DNA of 57,474 nucleotides from Desulfopila aestuarii DSM 18488 (GTDB lineage Bacteria; Desulfobacterota; Desulfobulbia; Desulfobulbales; Desulfocapsaceae), in NCBI GenBank assembly GCA_945863875.1, contig CAMBBS010000028.1:1-57474 (forward strand), given 5' to 3'. The first letter of the stretch is position 1. The number at the start of each line of letters is the position of its first letter. The notes beneath the pieces were generated by a model. It was not told where the DNA came from. It searched no databases and worked only from the letters and a program-made list of their open reading frames with translations. Both the position numbers and the translations under genes were made by a program. Shown in pieces: positions 36,083 to 45,502 of the stretch.

Positions 36083-37147
36083 CTACATTTTCCAGTAATT
36101 TTTTGCAACGTCCCTCACCCGCTCAATGGCCGGATGAATACTCCGTTCACTTCTTAACCTCTGTTCGGTTGCCTCGTCAAGAAAGGTCGGAAAAGGCGTA
36201 TCGAGTTGTGCACCGGCCAGCTCTCCCAGCACCGCAAAAACCCCCTCCCGCAACCCGCTTAAACTGTACCCCCCTTCAAGAGAAAAAAGAACCCTCCCTT
36301 CAGAGAATTCTTCAGCCACCCGAACCAGGGCCCTTGCCATGTAAGCAAAGCCTTGTGCGGTGAGACGCATTGAACTTATACCGTCGCCGTGATAGCCATC
36401 AAAACCTGCTGAAACGAGGATGAGTTGCGGCTGATACTGACAGGCAACCGGGACGATCAGTGTATTAAAGATATTGGCGTACTCGACATCGCCCTGGCCT
36501 CCGGGAAGGGGAATATTTATTGTATAACCATCACCCCTGCCGACGCCAGTATCATGCAGATTACCGGTTCCCGGATAAAGCGGCGACTGATGGAGAGATA
36601 TATACAATACTTTGTCCGTATCATAAAAACTGTTTTGCGTCCCATTGCCATGGTGCACGTCCCAGTCAACGATGAGTATTCTTTCTATCCCGAGTCGTTC
36701 TATCGCATGATGGGCCGCAAGGGCTATATTATTAAACAGGCAAAACCCAGTGGACCGGTCTTTTTCCGCGTGGTGTCCGGGTGGTCTGACCAGGGCAAAA
36801 CCATTATCAATTTTATCTTGGAAAAGGAGATCAATCCCGGTAACAAGGGCACCTGCGGCAAGACAGGCCGCGGCATAACTCTTCGGCGAAGTAAAGGTGT
36901 CTTCATCGAGCACGGAATAGATTTGTCCTTTTGTCGCTGCGACCCTGTCAAGCAGCGACGATGAATGATTGAGCAGGAGTGTCTCCCTTGAGGCCTCTGC
37001 AAAGGCAGGTTCCACAAAAAGATTTTTTTGCGGTAAGGTATCAAACAGAGAATAAAGCGTCAGGAGCCTCTCGGGAGAGTCGGGCTGATCAAAACCCGGA
37101 TCATGTTCAACAAAAAGATTGTCTCGAAACAGAGCTGTCTTTTTCAT
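36083..37147 (-). CDS. Histone deacetylase-family hydrolase (AcuC/acetylpolyamine type)
   Basis: A 354-residue zinc hydrolase of the arginase-deacetylase fold. PPGHHAEKDRSTGFCLFNNIALAA, DWDVHHGNGTQ (metal-binding D-x-H) and SAGFDGYHGD are the catalytic motifs, and SLEGGYSL near the C-terminus is also present. Bacterial members deacetylate polyamines or acetyl-CoA synthetase; the substrate cannot be told here. It heads the minus-strand set that includes the HD-GYP regulator, gatC, gatA, hisC and cmk. Confidence 0.88.
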   Translation of the reverse strand: MKKTALFRDNLFVEHDPGFDQPDSPERLLTLYSLFDTLPQKNLFVEPAFAEASRETLLLNHSSSLLDRVAATKGQIYSVLDEDTFTSPKSYAAACLAAGALVTGIDLLFQDKIDNGFALVRPPGHHAEKDRSTGFCLFNNIALAAHHAIERLGIERILIVDWDVHHGNGTQNSFYDTDKVLYISLHQSPLYPGTGNLHDTGVGRGDGYTINIPLPGGQGDVEYANIFNTLIVPVACQYQPQLILVSAGFDGYHGDGISSMRLTAQGFAYMARALVRVAEEFSEGRVLFSLEGGYSLSGLREGVFAVLGELAGAQLDTPFPTFLDEATEQRLRSERSIHPAIERVRDVAKNYWKM

Positions 37148-37379
37148 CAGTTATTCATCAGTCGTCTTGTCACGCCGTCACAGAAAAAGGGGGTTCCATC
37201 CGTTTCTTTTTGCACGGTTCTCCCCTCTTTTCTGCTCCTTTAGCAGGATTTTATACTCCGCAAACGAAAATCAGAATTAAGTATACCTCAATTTTTTTCA
37301 TAAAAACAAACAGCAACGTCATATAAACCCGGAAAATCAAAAAATATACCTCCTCGGATCTGTAAACGTTTACCTGAAA

Positions 37380-37417
37380 ACAAAAACGCAATTTCATGGA
37401 CTTGAAATTGCGTTTTT
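37380..37417 (-). terminator. Terminator of yedE
   Basis: AAAAACGCAATTTCA (37382-37396) and TGAAATTGCGTTTTT (37403-37417) are exact reverse complements with a six-base loop. On the minus strand the T run follows, 23 bases after the yedE stop. The remaining gap 37148-37379 has nothing recognisable. Confidence 0.9.
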
Positions 37418-37440
37418 AGAACCAGCTAACAAGAATTTTA

Positions 37441-38685
37441 TTACATCGGCACTATCAGTTTGTTCGTTTCCTCGTTCCAGGTAACAATCAAATACCAGGC
37501 GACCATTGTGCCGCCTATAATCAAGAGCGTCGGGCCATACCCCAAGACTTCCGGCATATATACATAGGAGCCGAGAACACCGTCGGCCTCAAACTCCTGG
37601 TCTTGAAACCAGGCGGTCATGATTGATGAAGTTATGGCGAAAAAAGGGACGACCATCATCAGTTTTACCTGCCCTTCTCCAACACGCCAGAGCGTTCCGG
37701 AGCCGCAACCACCGGCAAACATCGCCCCGAGACCGAAAATGAAACCACCGACCACACCGCCCCAGCCAAAAGTGCCTCGTACATAGTGGGCGGCGGCCAG
37801 AACCGCCTCCCCTTCCGCCCGAACCGGAACGGCATACTTGAGCACTGCCGCACCAATAGCAACAATAAAAATAGATAACATGACTGATTTTGCCAGGGTG
37901 CAGTCGCCGGTCATATGCGGCTCACGAAACCCCTGCACCATGCACCAGCGTCCACGTTGCATGGTGTAACCGAGGCAGGCGGCAAGAACAACAACCCCGC
38001 TGAGAGAGGCTATGTAGTCACTGTCCTCATTTCCAGCATAGGAATACGAGGCAATGATTATGCCTAAAATCCCAAGAACGCCGAGTCCGTATATAACGGT
38101 TGGTGGAAAGGTGACCGTTTTCGAACCACTGTCTCCCCAGGTAATATGTTCCATCTCCAGGTAGAGCAGTTTTAATCCGAGGATGACGCCGAAAACAAGT
38201 CCGATCATCATGGTAAATCCGTTCGCGGCAAGGTTGCCTACGGCATTATAAAAACCACCAACATTACAGCCGCCTGCCAGCGTGGCTCCTATCCCCATGA
38301 GCACACCGGCGATAACAGCCTTGACCATTTCCCGGTAGGGAGGGACTCTTAGGGCAAAATCTTTGCCAAGACAAGCGGATATAAATGCACCAACAACGAA
38401 TCCTATACCTATAACCGAACCGGAATTTACAAAAATAGAATCAGGTGCTGCTTCGTAATACTGGAAAACACCGGCTTCGCTACCGAACAGGCTGGCAACA
38501 CCATACATGATCCAGTCACCCCAGTTGCGGATAGCGCCAACAGCACCCCATGGTCTCCACCACGCCATCATCATTACCGAAAAAAAAGCGACAATAACGC
38601 CGGTTACATAAGGATTCCATTCTTTTTCACACAACAAACCGTATAGTTCTCTCGCCTTGTTTTTTAAAACAGACTCTTCACTCAT
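37441..38685 (-). CDS. yedE: YeeE/YedE-family sulfur transporter
   Basis: A 414-residue inner-membrane protein with about ten hydrophobic helices, of the family that includes the thiosulfate importer TsuA. Conserved cysteines thought to pass sulfur through the pore are present: GGCNVGG (Cys140), RGRWCMVQG (Cys248) and GGCGSGTLW (Cys327). The family has two-fold pseudo-symmetry, seen here as the two GGC motifs. It is divergent from tusA across a 400-base region. A yedE-tusA-dsrE set with two small genes has been reported (as the YTD cluster) in genomes of sulfur-disproportionating bacteria. Probable role: uptake of thiosulfate, sulfide or polysulfide sulfur. ATG 38685 has GGGAGA upstream. Confidence 0.9.
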   Translation of the reverse strand: MSEESVLKNKARELYGLLCEKEWNPYVTGVIVAFFSVMMMAWWRPWGAVGAIRNWGDWIMYGVASLFGSEAGVFQYYEAAPDSIFVNSGSVIGIGFVVGAFISACLGKDFALRVPPYREMVKAVIAGVLMGIGATLAGGCNVGGFYNAVGNLAANGFTMMIGLVFGVILGLKLLYLEMEHITWGDSGSKTVTFPPTVIYGLGVLGILGIIIASYSYAGNEDSDYIASLSGVVVLAACLGYTMQRGRWCMVQGFREPHMTGDCTLAKSVMLSIFIVAIGAAVLKYAVPVRAEGEAVLAAAHYVRGTFGWGGVVGGFIFGLGAMFAGGCGSGTLWRVGEGQVKLMMVVPFFAITSSIMTAWFQDQEFEADGVLGSYVYMPEVLGYGPTLLIIGGTMVAWYLIVTWNEETNKLIVPM

Positions 38686-38742
38686 AGTCTCCCTCTCCCC
38701 GTTAAATAATCTTAAGTTGAAACGCTGAATTGAAAAATTAAA

Positions 38743-38771
38743 TTTCTACACAGCCCTTGTTTTTTTGTCAA
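38743..38771 (-). promoter_or_regulatory. Promoter of yedE
   Basis: On the minus strand TTGACA (38771-38766), a 17-base spacer and TAGAAA (38748-38743), about 58 bases before the yedE start. Confidence 0.6.
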
Positions 38772-38867
38772 GACCAACCGCGTAAACCGCCGCCACAATG
38801 CATACTTTGTAGCGTTTTTTGTTTTTCTTTTCTTTTCCGTTGGTTATAATGTGAATATCTTCGCTTC

Positions 38868-38896
38868 TTGACAGAAAGACGTTGCTACGGTATAGG
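38868..38896 (+). promoter_or_regulatory. Promoter of the tusA operon
   Basis: TTGACA (38868-38873), a 17-base spacer and TATAGG (38891-38896). Transcription would begin near 38903, leaving a leader of about 183 bases to ATG 39086. Confidence 0.65.
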
Positions 38897-38940
38897 ACAG
38901 TATTAAGTCATCCCCGGTTAAAAGAAAATAATCCAAGATA

Positions 38941-39002
38941 AGTACCTTAGGTTCAGGATAATTTTTTGCAAAAAAACAAAAATTTATCCTGTTTTAGGTA
39001 CT
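38941..39002 (+). promoter_or_regulatory. Large inverted repeat in the tusA leader
   Basis: Two nested perfect pairings: AGTACCT (38941-38947) with AGGTACT (38996-39002), and CAGGATAA (38954-38961) with TTATCCTG (38984-38991). Inner T and A tracts extend the stem. No T run follows, so it is not a terminator. It could be an RNA control element or an operator for both divergent genes. Confidence 0.6.
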
Positions 39003-39085
39003 AAATAAATGTTACACAAAAGAGAGTTTATAATTGGCGCTGCTGCGTCAACTAAATACTTAATTTTATATTGAGGAGAACAACA

Positions 39086-39343
39086 ATGAGTGATTTAAAA
39101 GTAGTTGCCGATGACGTTAAGCCCAAAACTGTCCTCGATGCCAAAGGACTGAGTTGCCCCATGCCTCTTCTTCGCACCAAAAAAGAAATGGGAAAACTGG
39201 CCGCAGGTGAGATCCTTCAGGTAGACGGTACCGACCCAGGCTCACGAAATGACATTCCCGGTTGGTGTGAACGTTCAGGACATGAATATCTTGGTGAAAA
39301 AGAAGGTTCCGGTTTTATCAGCTTTTTCATAAAAAAAGGTTGA
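39086..39343 (+). CDS. tusA: TusA-type sulfurtransferase
   Basis: An 85-residue sulfur-carrier protein. The signature LDAKGLSCPMPLLRTKKEM carries Cys24 of the CPxP motif, which holds a persulfide. GEILQVDGTDPGSRNDIPGWC is the standard second half. ATG 39086 is chosen for the GAGGAG site at 39073-39078. In this cluster it likely takes sulfur imported by YedE and hands it to the DsrE-type proteins rather than serving tRNA thiolation (inference from context). Confidence 0.92.
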   Translation: MSDLKVVADDVKPKTVLDAKGLSCPMPLLRTKKEMGKLAAGEILQVDGTDPGSRNDIPGWCERSGHEYLGEKEGSGFISFFIKKG

Positions 39344-39400
39344 TTTCTACTCTATGTTGAGTCCCCTTTTTTATCCAGCGACTCAACAACATACGTATCT

Positions 39401-39450
39401 ACTGTAAGTGCGAACAGTTGTCCTGATTGTTCGTACTTACAGTCTTTTTT
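39401..39450 (+). terminator. Intercistronic terminator or attenuator between tusA and dsrE
   Basis: ACTGTAAGTGCGAACA pairs with TGTTCGTACTTACAGT over 16 positions (one mismatch) and is followed by six T. It lies inside the operon, 53 bases before dsrE, so it may limit read-through and keep TusA in excess. Confidence 0.75.
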
Positions 39451-39502
39451 ATTTGACTCACATTTAGATAAATAGCCACCATTATTTTTGGAGGAAGTTA
39501 AC

Positions 39503-39817
39503 ATGGCAAAGAGTTTAGGCATCTTTGTATCTTCACCTGACAGCCTGCAGCACGTCATAGGTATTACCAAGGCTGCTAAGGCCAAGGGCTCGAAAGTTAA
39601 AATATTTTTCACATGGAAAGCGACAACTCTGTCAAAAGATCCCGCTTTCCCGGGGCTTTGCGAATTAGCGGATGATGTTTCCATTTGTGTTGACAGCTAC
39701 CAGAAACAGGGTTTTTCCGTTGATGATGTTCCTGCCGGTCTTACCCCTAAAAAAATGGCGACGCAAGCTCAACATGGTATTATGATCGAAGATTATGACT
39801 GTTATCTGAGTCTGTAA
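39503..39817 (+). CDS. dsrE: DsrE-family protein
   Basis: A 104-residue DsrE/DsrF-fold protein (KSLGIFVSSPDSLQHVIGITKAAK at the N-terminus). Cysteines are at 53 (GLCELAD), 62 (SICVDS) and near 100 (DYDCYL); Cys62 or the last one could be the active persulfide site. ATG 39503 follows GGAGGAAG; the upstream TTG 39488 would include that site. It probably accepts sulfur from TusA. Members of the family act in sulfur relay to DsrAB/DsrC or in cluster-specific sulfur mobilisation. Confidence 0.85.
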   Translation: MAKSLGIFVSSPDSLQHVIGITKAAKAKGSKVKIFFTWKATTLSKDPAFPGLCELADDVSICVDSYQKQGFSVDDVPAGLTPKKMATQAQHGIMIEDYDCYLSL

Positions 39818-39829
39818 GGAGATATTGCT

Positions 39830-40132
39830 ATGGAATATAAAAAAGTTTGTTTGATGTACAGACACAAGGATTACGCGATTGATGGTATCCGCTCTGCCCT
39901 TGGTCTTGCCGTTGAGAATATGTACGCCTATGGCGTTGTTATGGATACGGAAATACCAAAACTTGATGAATTGACTCAGGAAAGCATCGAGATGCTGCGT
40001 GATATGGAAGGAGAAGTCTATTCCACAGTGCCGGCCAATGTGGAAACAAACGGTTTTGAGCCCCTGACCATCGAAGAACTTGGTGAGAAATTACGCGAAA
40101 TGACCCATATCATTCCTTACGGCATAAAATAA
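39830..40132 (+). CDS. DsrF/TusC-like small protein of the sulfur cluster
   Basis: A 100-residue protein. The N-terminal KKVCLMYRHKDYAIDGIRSALGLAVENMYAYGVVMD resembles the TusC/DsrF start (a beta strand, then an 'S/A-AEGLRAALGLA' helix), and Cys7 is its only cysteine. The C-terminal half is acidic with no known motif. It starts 12 bases after dsrE with a GGAGATATT ribosome binding site. I read it as one of the two so-called hypothetical proteins of the YTD cluster; the DsrF-like assignment is by eye. Confidence 0.75.
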   Translation: MEYKKVCLMYRHKDYAIDGIRSALGLAVENMYAYGVVMDTEIPKLDELTQESIEMLRDMEGEVYSTVPANVETNGFEPLTIEELGEKLREMTHIIPYGIK

Positions 40133-40151
40133 CTTTCCAGGAGTCTCTTCC

Positions 40152-40325
40152 ATGAAAATATTAAATATATATAAATCCGAGCCGGATGAAACAGTTAAAA
40201 AGCTGGTGGAAATAGTCACCCGTGATCGAGAAACCGACACGTTTAATCTCAATACCGAAAATCCGGATTACGATGCACTTGTCGACAAAATTTTTACCGC
40301 TGATCAGACTATCTGCTGGTGGTAA
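40152..40325 (+). CDS. 57-residue protein ending CWW, possible DsrH/TusB-like partner
   Basis: A short frame with ATG 40152 and AGGAG 15 bases upstream (40139-40143), 19 bases after the previous gene and ending 21 bases before the operon terminator. The N-terminus MKILNIYKSEPDETVKKLVE resembles the start of DsrH/TusB (LHxxxKSP pattern). The only cysteine is the third-last residue (TICWW), and a Cys or Trp at the very end is also seen in DsrH/TusB. If right, the cluster encodes a full D-F-H triad with a shrunken H subunit. Its translation, spacing and conserved ends support a real gene; the function is inferred. Confidence 0.65.
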   Translation: MKILNIYKSEPDETVKKLVEIVTRDRETDTFNLNTENPDYDALVDKIFTADQTICWW

Positions 40326-40346
40326 ACGAAAAATATTTTCTTCTTT

Positions 40347-40387
40347 AAAAATCCGAATGAACTCTTGGGTTCATCCGGATTTTTTTA
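40347..40387. terminator. Bidirectional terminator after the sulfur cluster
   Basis: AAAAATCCGAATGAAC pairs with GGTTCATCCGGATTTTT (one mismatch) around TCTTG, with A and T runs on both sides. It also contains the last codons of the converging hydrolase gene. Confidence 0.9.
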
Positions 40388-41492
40388 TGAGAAACTGCAT
40401 GATCAAATCATGAAGAAGCGGCCGCAAATTTTTTATCGGTACAGTCGCTTCACCGCAGACAACCCTGTTCGTAAGCAGGACAATACCTATTCCTCTTTGC
40501 AGGTCGATCCAGAAAGAAGTCCCGGTAAAACCCAGGTGGCCGATCGTCATCTCCGAAAAATAGTGCCCACTGCTTGATGTCCCGGCGGTGGGCGTGTCAA
40601 AACCGAAAAAACAGAAACCTTTTTTTTCAGTTAATCGTTTTTTTATCTCTTCAGTAGAGAAAGAGGGGTGGTTATATTCTCCCCGAAACTGCAGAGCGAT
40701 CATCTCGCAGAAAGACAACAGTGCATCAGAATTGCCAAAAAGTCCCGCATGACCGGCCACTCCCCCCAAAGCCCGACAATTATCGTCGTGGACCAACCCT
40801 GAAAGCCTTTTTTTTGACCATTCACACACACCTGTGCCAGCGTATACCTTTAGCGCAGATTCTTGCTTCCCGGGGAAAAACAAGCCTTTTTCAAGGCCAA
40901 TGCGTGGAAGCGGCTGGAGTATCTTTTTTTTCCAATATTCATCAAGTGAATCTCCCGATATTTTTTCAATTATTCTACCGAGAAGAATAAAACCAAGGTC
41001 ACTGTACAGGTGCGCCATACCAGGATCAAACACGAGTTTTTCCGCCAAAATCCAGGCGATGAGTATCTCCATTCTTTTATTGTCGGGATATTTTACAAGT
41101 TCTCTGTAATAAGGCCGGTGCGCCGGTAATCCGGAAGAATGGGTCAACAGATGCAAAATTGTTATTTTGCTCTTATCAACAGGCACCGTTGGAAGAAATT
41201 TATCCAATGTGTCTGCAACACCTATTTTCTTTTCTTCCATGACAGCCAGCAGACAAAGAGAGGTGACCAGAGGTTTTGTGAGGGAGGCCAGATCAAAAAC
41301 AGTATCCTGGTTAACGGGAAAGCAGTCATTATCTCCTTCTGCAAAACCATAATTAAATATATCTCTTTCCCTCCCCTGCTCATTATTTATAAAGAAGCCT
41401 ACGGAACATGCTGTAAAAACATGGTTTTTCATTGCTTTTCCGAGCAGCTTGTCTATATTTTTTTTCAAAAGAGATGGTTCCCTCTTTTCCAT
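40371..41492 (-). CDS. Serine hydrolase of the class-C beta-lactamase/EstB family
   Basis: A 373-residue protein with SLTK (Ser70, Lys73; SxxK), the YxN-type motif as YSDLG (Tyr-Ser-Asp instead of Tyr-x-Asn) and HLGFTG in place of the KTG box. This is the pattern of esterases and penicillin-binding-like enzymes such as EstB, AmpH or DD-peptidases rather than a true beta-lactamase. No signal peptide is seen, so it may be cytoplasmic. It stands beside the putative origin where many genomes have dnaA. Confidence 0.85.
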   Translation of the reverse strand: MEKREPSLLKKNIDKLLGKAMKNHVFTACSVGFFINNEQGRERDIFNYGFAEGDNDCFPVNQDTVFDLASLTKPLVTSLCLLAVMEEKKIGVADTLDKFLPTVPVDKSKITILHLLTHSSGLPAHRPYYRELVKYPDNKRMEILIAWILAEKLVFDPGMAHLYSDLGFILLGRIIEKISGDSLDEYWKKKILQPLPRIGLEKGLFFPGKQESALKVYAGTGVCEWSKKRLSGLVHDDNCRALGGVAGHAGLFGNSDALLSFCEMIALQFRGEYNHPSFSTEEIKKRLTEKKGFCFFGFDTPTAGTSSSGHYFSEMTIGHLGFTGTSFWIDLQRGIGIVLLTNRVVCGEATVPIKNLRPLLHDLIMQFLIKKSG

Positions 41493-41529
41493 GGGTTCTT
41501 TTTATTATTCTATTGAAATTTTTACCTAT

Positions 41530-41850
41530 TTTTACTAGATTAGAGACGCGCTGAAGATAAAACATATCTGTGTAATTTCGTGAAAATTTGATGTTCGTGT
41601 CAGACAGATAAAATCACTTTTAAACACAGTTATCAACACCCGTTACACAGCATTTTGTTAAAAAAATATGGATACGTTGTTTACAACACTGTTCATAACT
41701 TTTTATCAACAGAAACAAAGAATTTTCACAACCCTCATTGTTTAAAATAAATAACAAAATATCATCATATTATAACCAATTTCCACATATCAACCTGCAT
41801 AATAATAATAAAAAAGATAAATATACTAAGGGTATGTCAAAAGGAGTTCT
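41530..41850. other. Candidate chromosomal origin region (oriC) upstream of dnaN
   Basis: An AT-rich 360-base gap with several DnaA-box-like nonamers. TTATCAACA occurs twice exactly (41630-41638 and 41703-41711), and CACA-containing variants lie near 41570, 41643, 41724 and 41782. The T/A-rich stretch 41740-41825 could be the unwinding element. dnaN, gyrB and gyrA follow and parAB-parS lie 12-13 kb downstream, so the context supports an origin. The boxes differ from the TTATCCACA consensus by one base, hence only moderate confidence. Confidence 0.5.
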
Positions 41851-41853
41851 TTA

Positions 41854-42984
41854 ATGGCACTAAACTGCACAGTAAGTAAAAATGATTTGCTTGAAGGTTT
41901 GAACAGCCTGCAGAATATAACCAATAAAAAAGGTACGTTGGCTATTTTATCAAACGTATTGATAAACAATGTTCCTGGCGGACTGAACATCACCGGCACA
42001 GACATGGAGGTAGGACTACGGCTTTTTGTCCGCGCTGAAATTCATGGTGAAGGTTCTTTAACACTGCCGGCTAAGAAGATTTTTGAGATAGTGAGGGAAT
42101 CAGGTTCAGAAACAATTAGCATTCAAGAAACCGAAAACAGCTGGGTCATCATCAAGGCCGGGCTCAGCACCTACAATCTAGCCGGCCTGGCCAGTGATGA
42201 GTTTCCTGAATTCCCTGAATACGAATTAGACACCTTTTTCTCCTTTAAAAGTTATATTTTTCTCGAACTTATAGAAAAAGTTATATATTCCATAGCCAGT
42301 GAGCAGGAGAATATTTATTCACTCACCTGCGTTCTCTTTGAAAAAGAAAAAATTGACGGAACCTACGCCCTTAGAATGGTTTCTTCTGACGGCCACCGTC
42401 TTTCCATCATGCAGAAAGAGGTGGACACGGATCTTGATCAACTCCATCTCAACGACGTCACCCTCATCCCAAAGAAGGGCATTCAGGAATGGAAAAAATT
42501 CTGTGAAGGAAGAGATACTGTTGAAGTTTCTTTTGAACCAAAACAGGTTGTGCTGCGAGATGGTCAGGCGGTTATGGTCATTCGACTCAAGCATGGAGAA
42601 TTTCCAAAATACTCCGCCATTATCGAAGCTATCTCTCTGACGAACTGCTTAAAAATAAACAGGATCCCTTTTCTGGAATCTCTGAAGAGAATAAATCTGT
42701 TCACCGAGGATATATATCATACTATCCAGTTGAATATCGATTTCAACAAGATGATTCTCTCCTCGCAAAATGCCGATCTCGGCAACGCCAAAGACGAACA
42801 GAGCATAACCTATAGCGGTGAACCGCTGACTCTCGGCTTTAACTGCCGATATTTCATTGAAACCCTGCAGGTTATGGAGTGCGAGACCGTAGAAGCATAC
42901 ATAAACTCAAACAGCAGTCCATGTCTTATGAGGTCGAAAACAGATAAGGGCTTTATAAGCATCATCATGCCGATGCAGTTATAA
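41854..42984 (+). CDS. dnaN: DNA polymerase III sliding clamp (beta subunit)
   Basis: A 376-residue clamp with three similar domains. LAILSNVLIN, FSFKSYIFLELIEKVIYSIA, VSSDGHRLSI and the C-terminal SPCLMRSKTDKGFISIIMPMQL are standard clamp motifs, the last being the partner-binding C-terminus. ATG 41854 follows AAAGGAG. gyrB begins 39 bases downstream. The usual upstream dnaA and downstream recF are both absent. Confidence 0.95.
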   Translation: MALNCTVSKNDLLEGLNSLQNITNKKGTLAILSNVLINNVPGGLNITGTDMEVGLRLFVRAEIHGEGSLTLPAKKIFEIVRESGSETISIQETENSWVIIKAGLSTYNLAGLASDEFPEFPEYELDTFFSFKSYIFLELIEKVIYSIASEQENIYSLTCVLFEKEKIDGTYALRMVSSDGHRLSIMQKEVDTDLDQLHLNDVTLIPKKGIQEWKKFCEGRDTVEVSFEPKQVVLRDGQAVMVIRLKHGEFPKYSAIIEAISLTNCLKINRIPFLESLKRINLFTEDIYHTIQLNIDFNKMILSSQNADLGNAKDEQSITYSGEPLTLGFNCRYFIETLQVMECETVEAYINSNSSPCLMRSKTDKGFISIIMPMQL

Positions 42985-45438
<2,454 letters not shown>

Positions 45439-45502
45439 TACTGATAGACGAGAAAAGCGCCCTCTCTTAAACGAAGTTAATTAAAAAAGCAGATATTCTC
45501 TT

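Noticed and set aside
40371-41492. True class-C beta-lactamase (antibiotic resistance)
   Set aside because: The YxN motif is YSD, the KTG box reads HLGFTG and there is no signal peptide, so an esterase or peptidase-like role is more likely.
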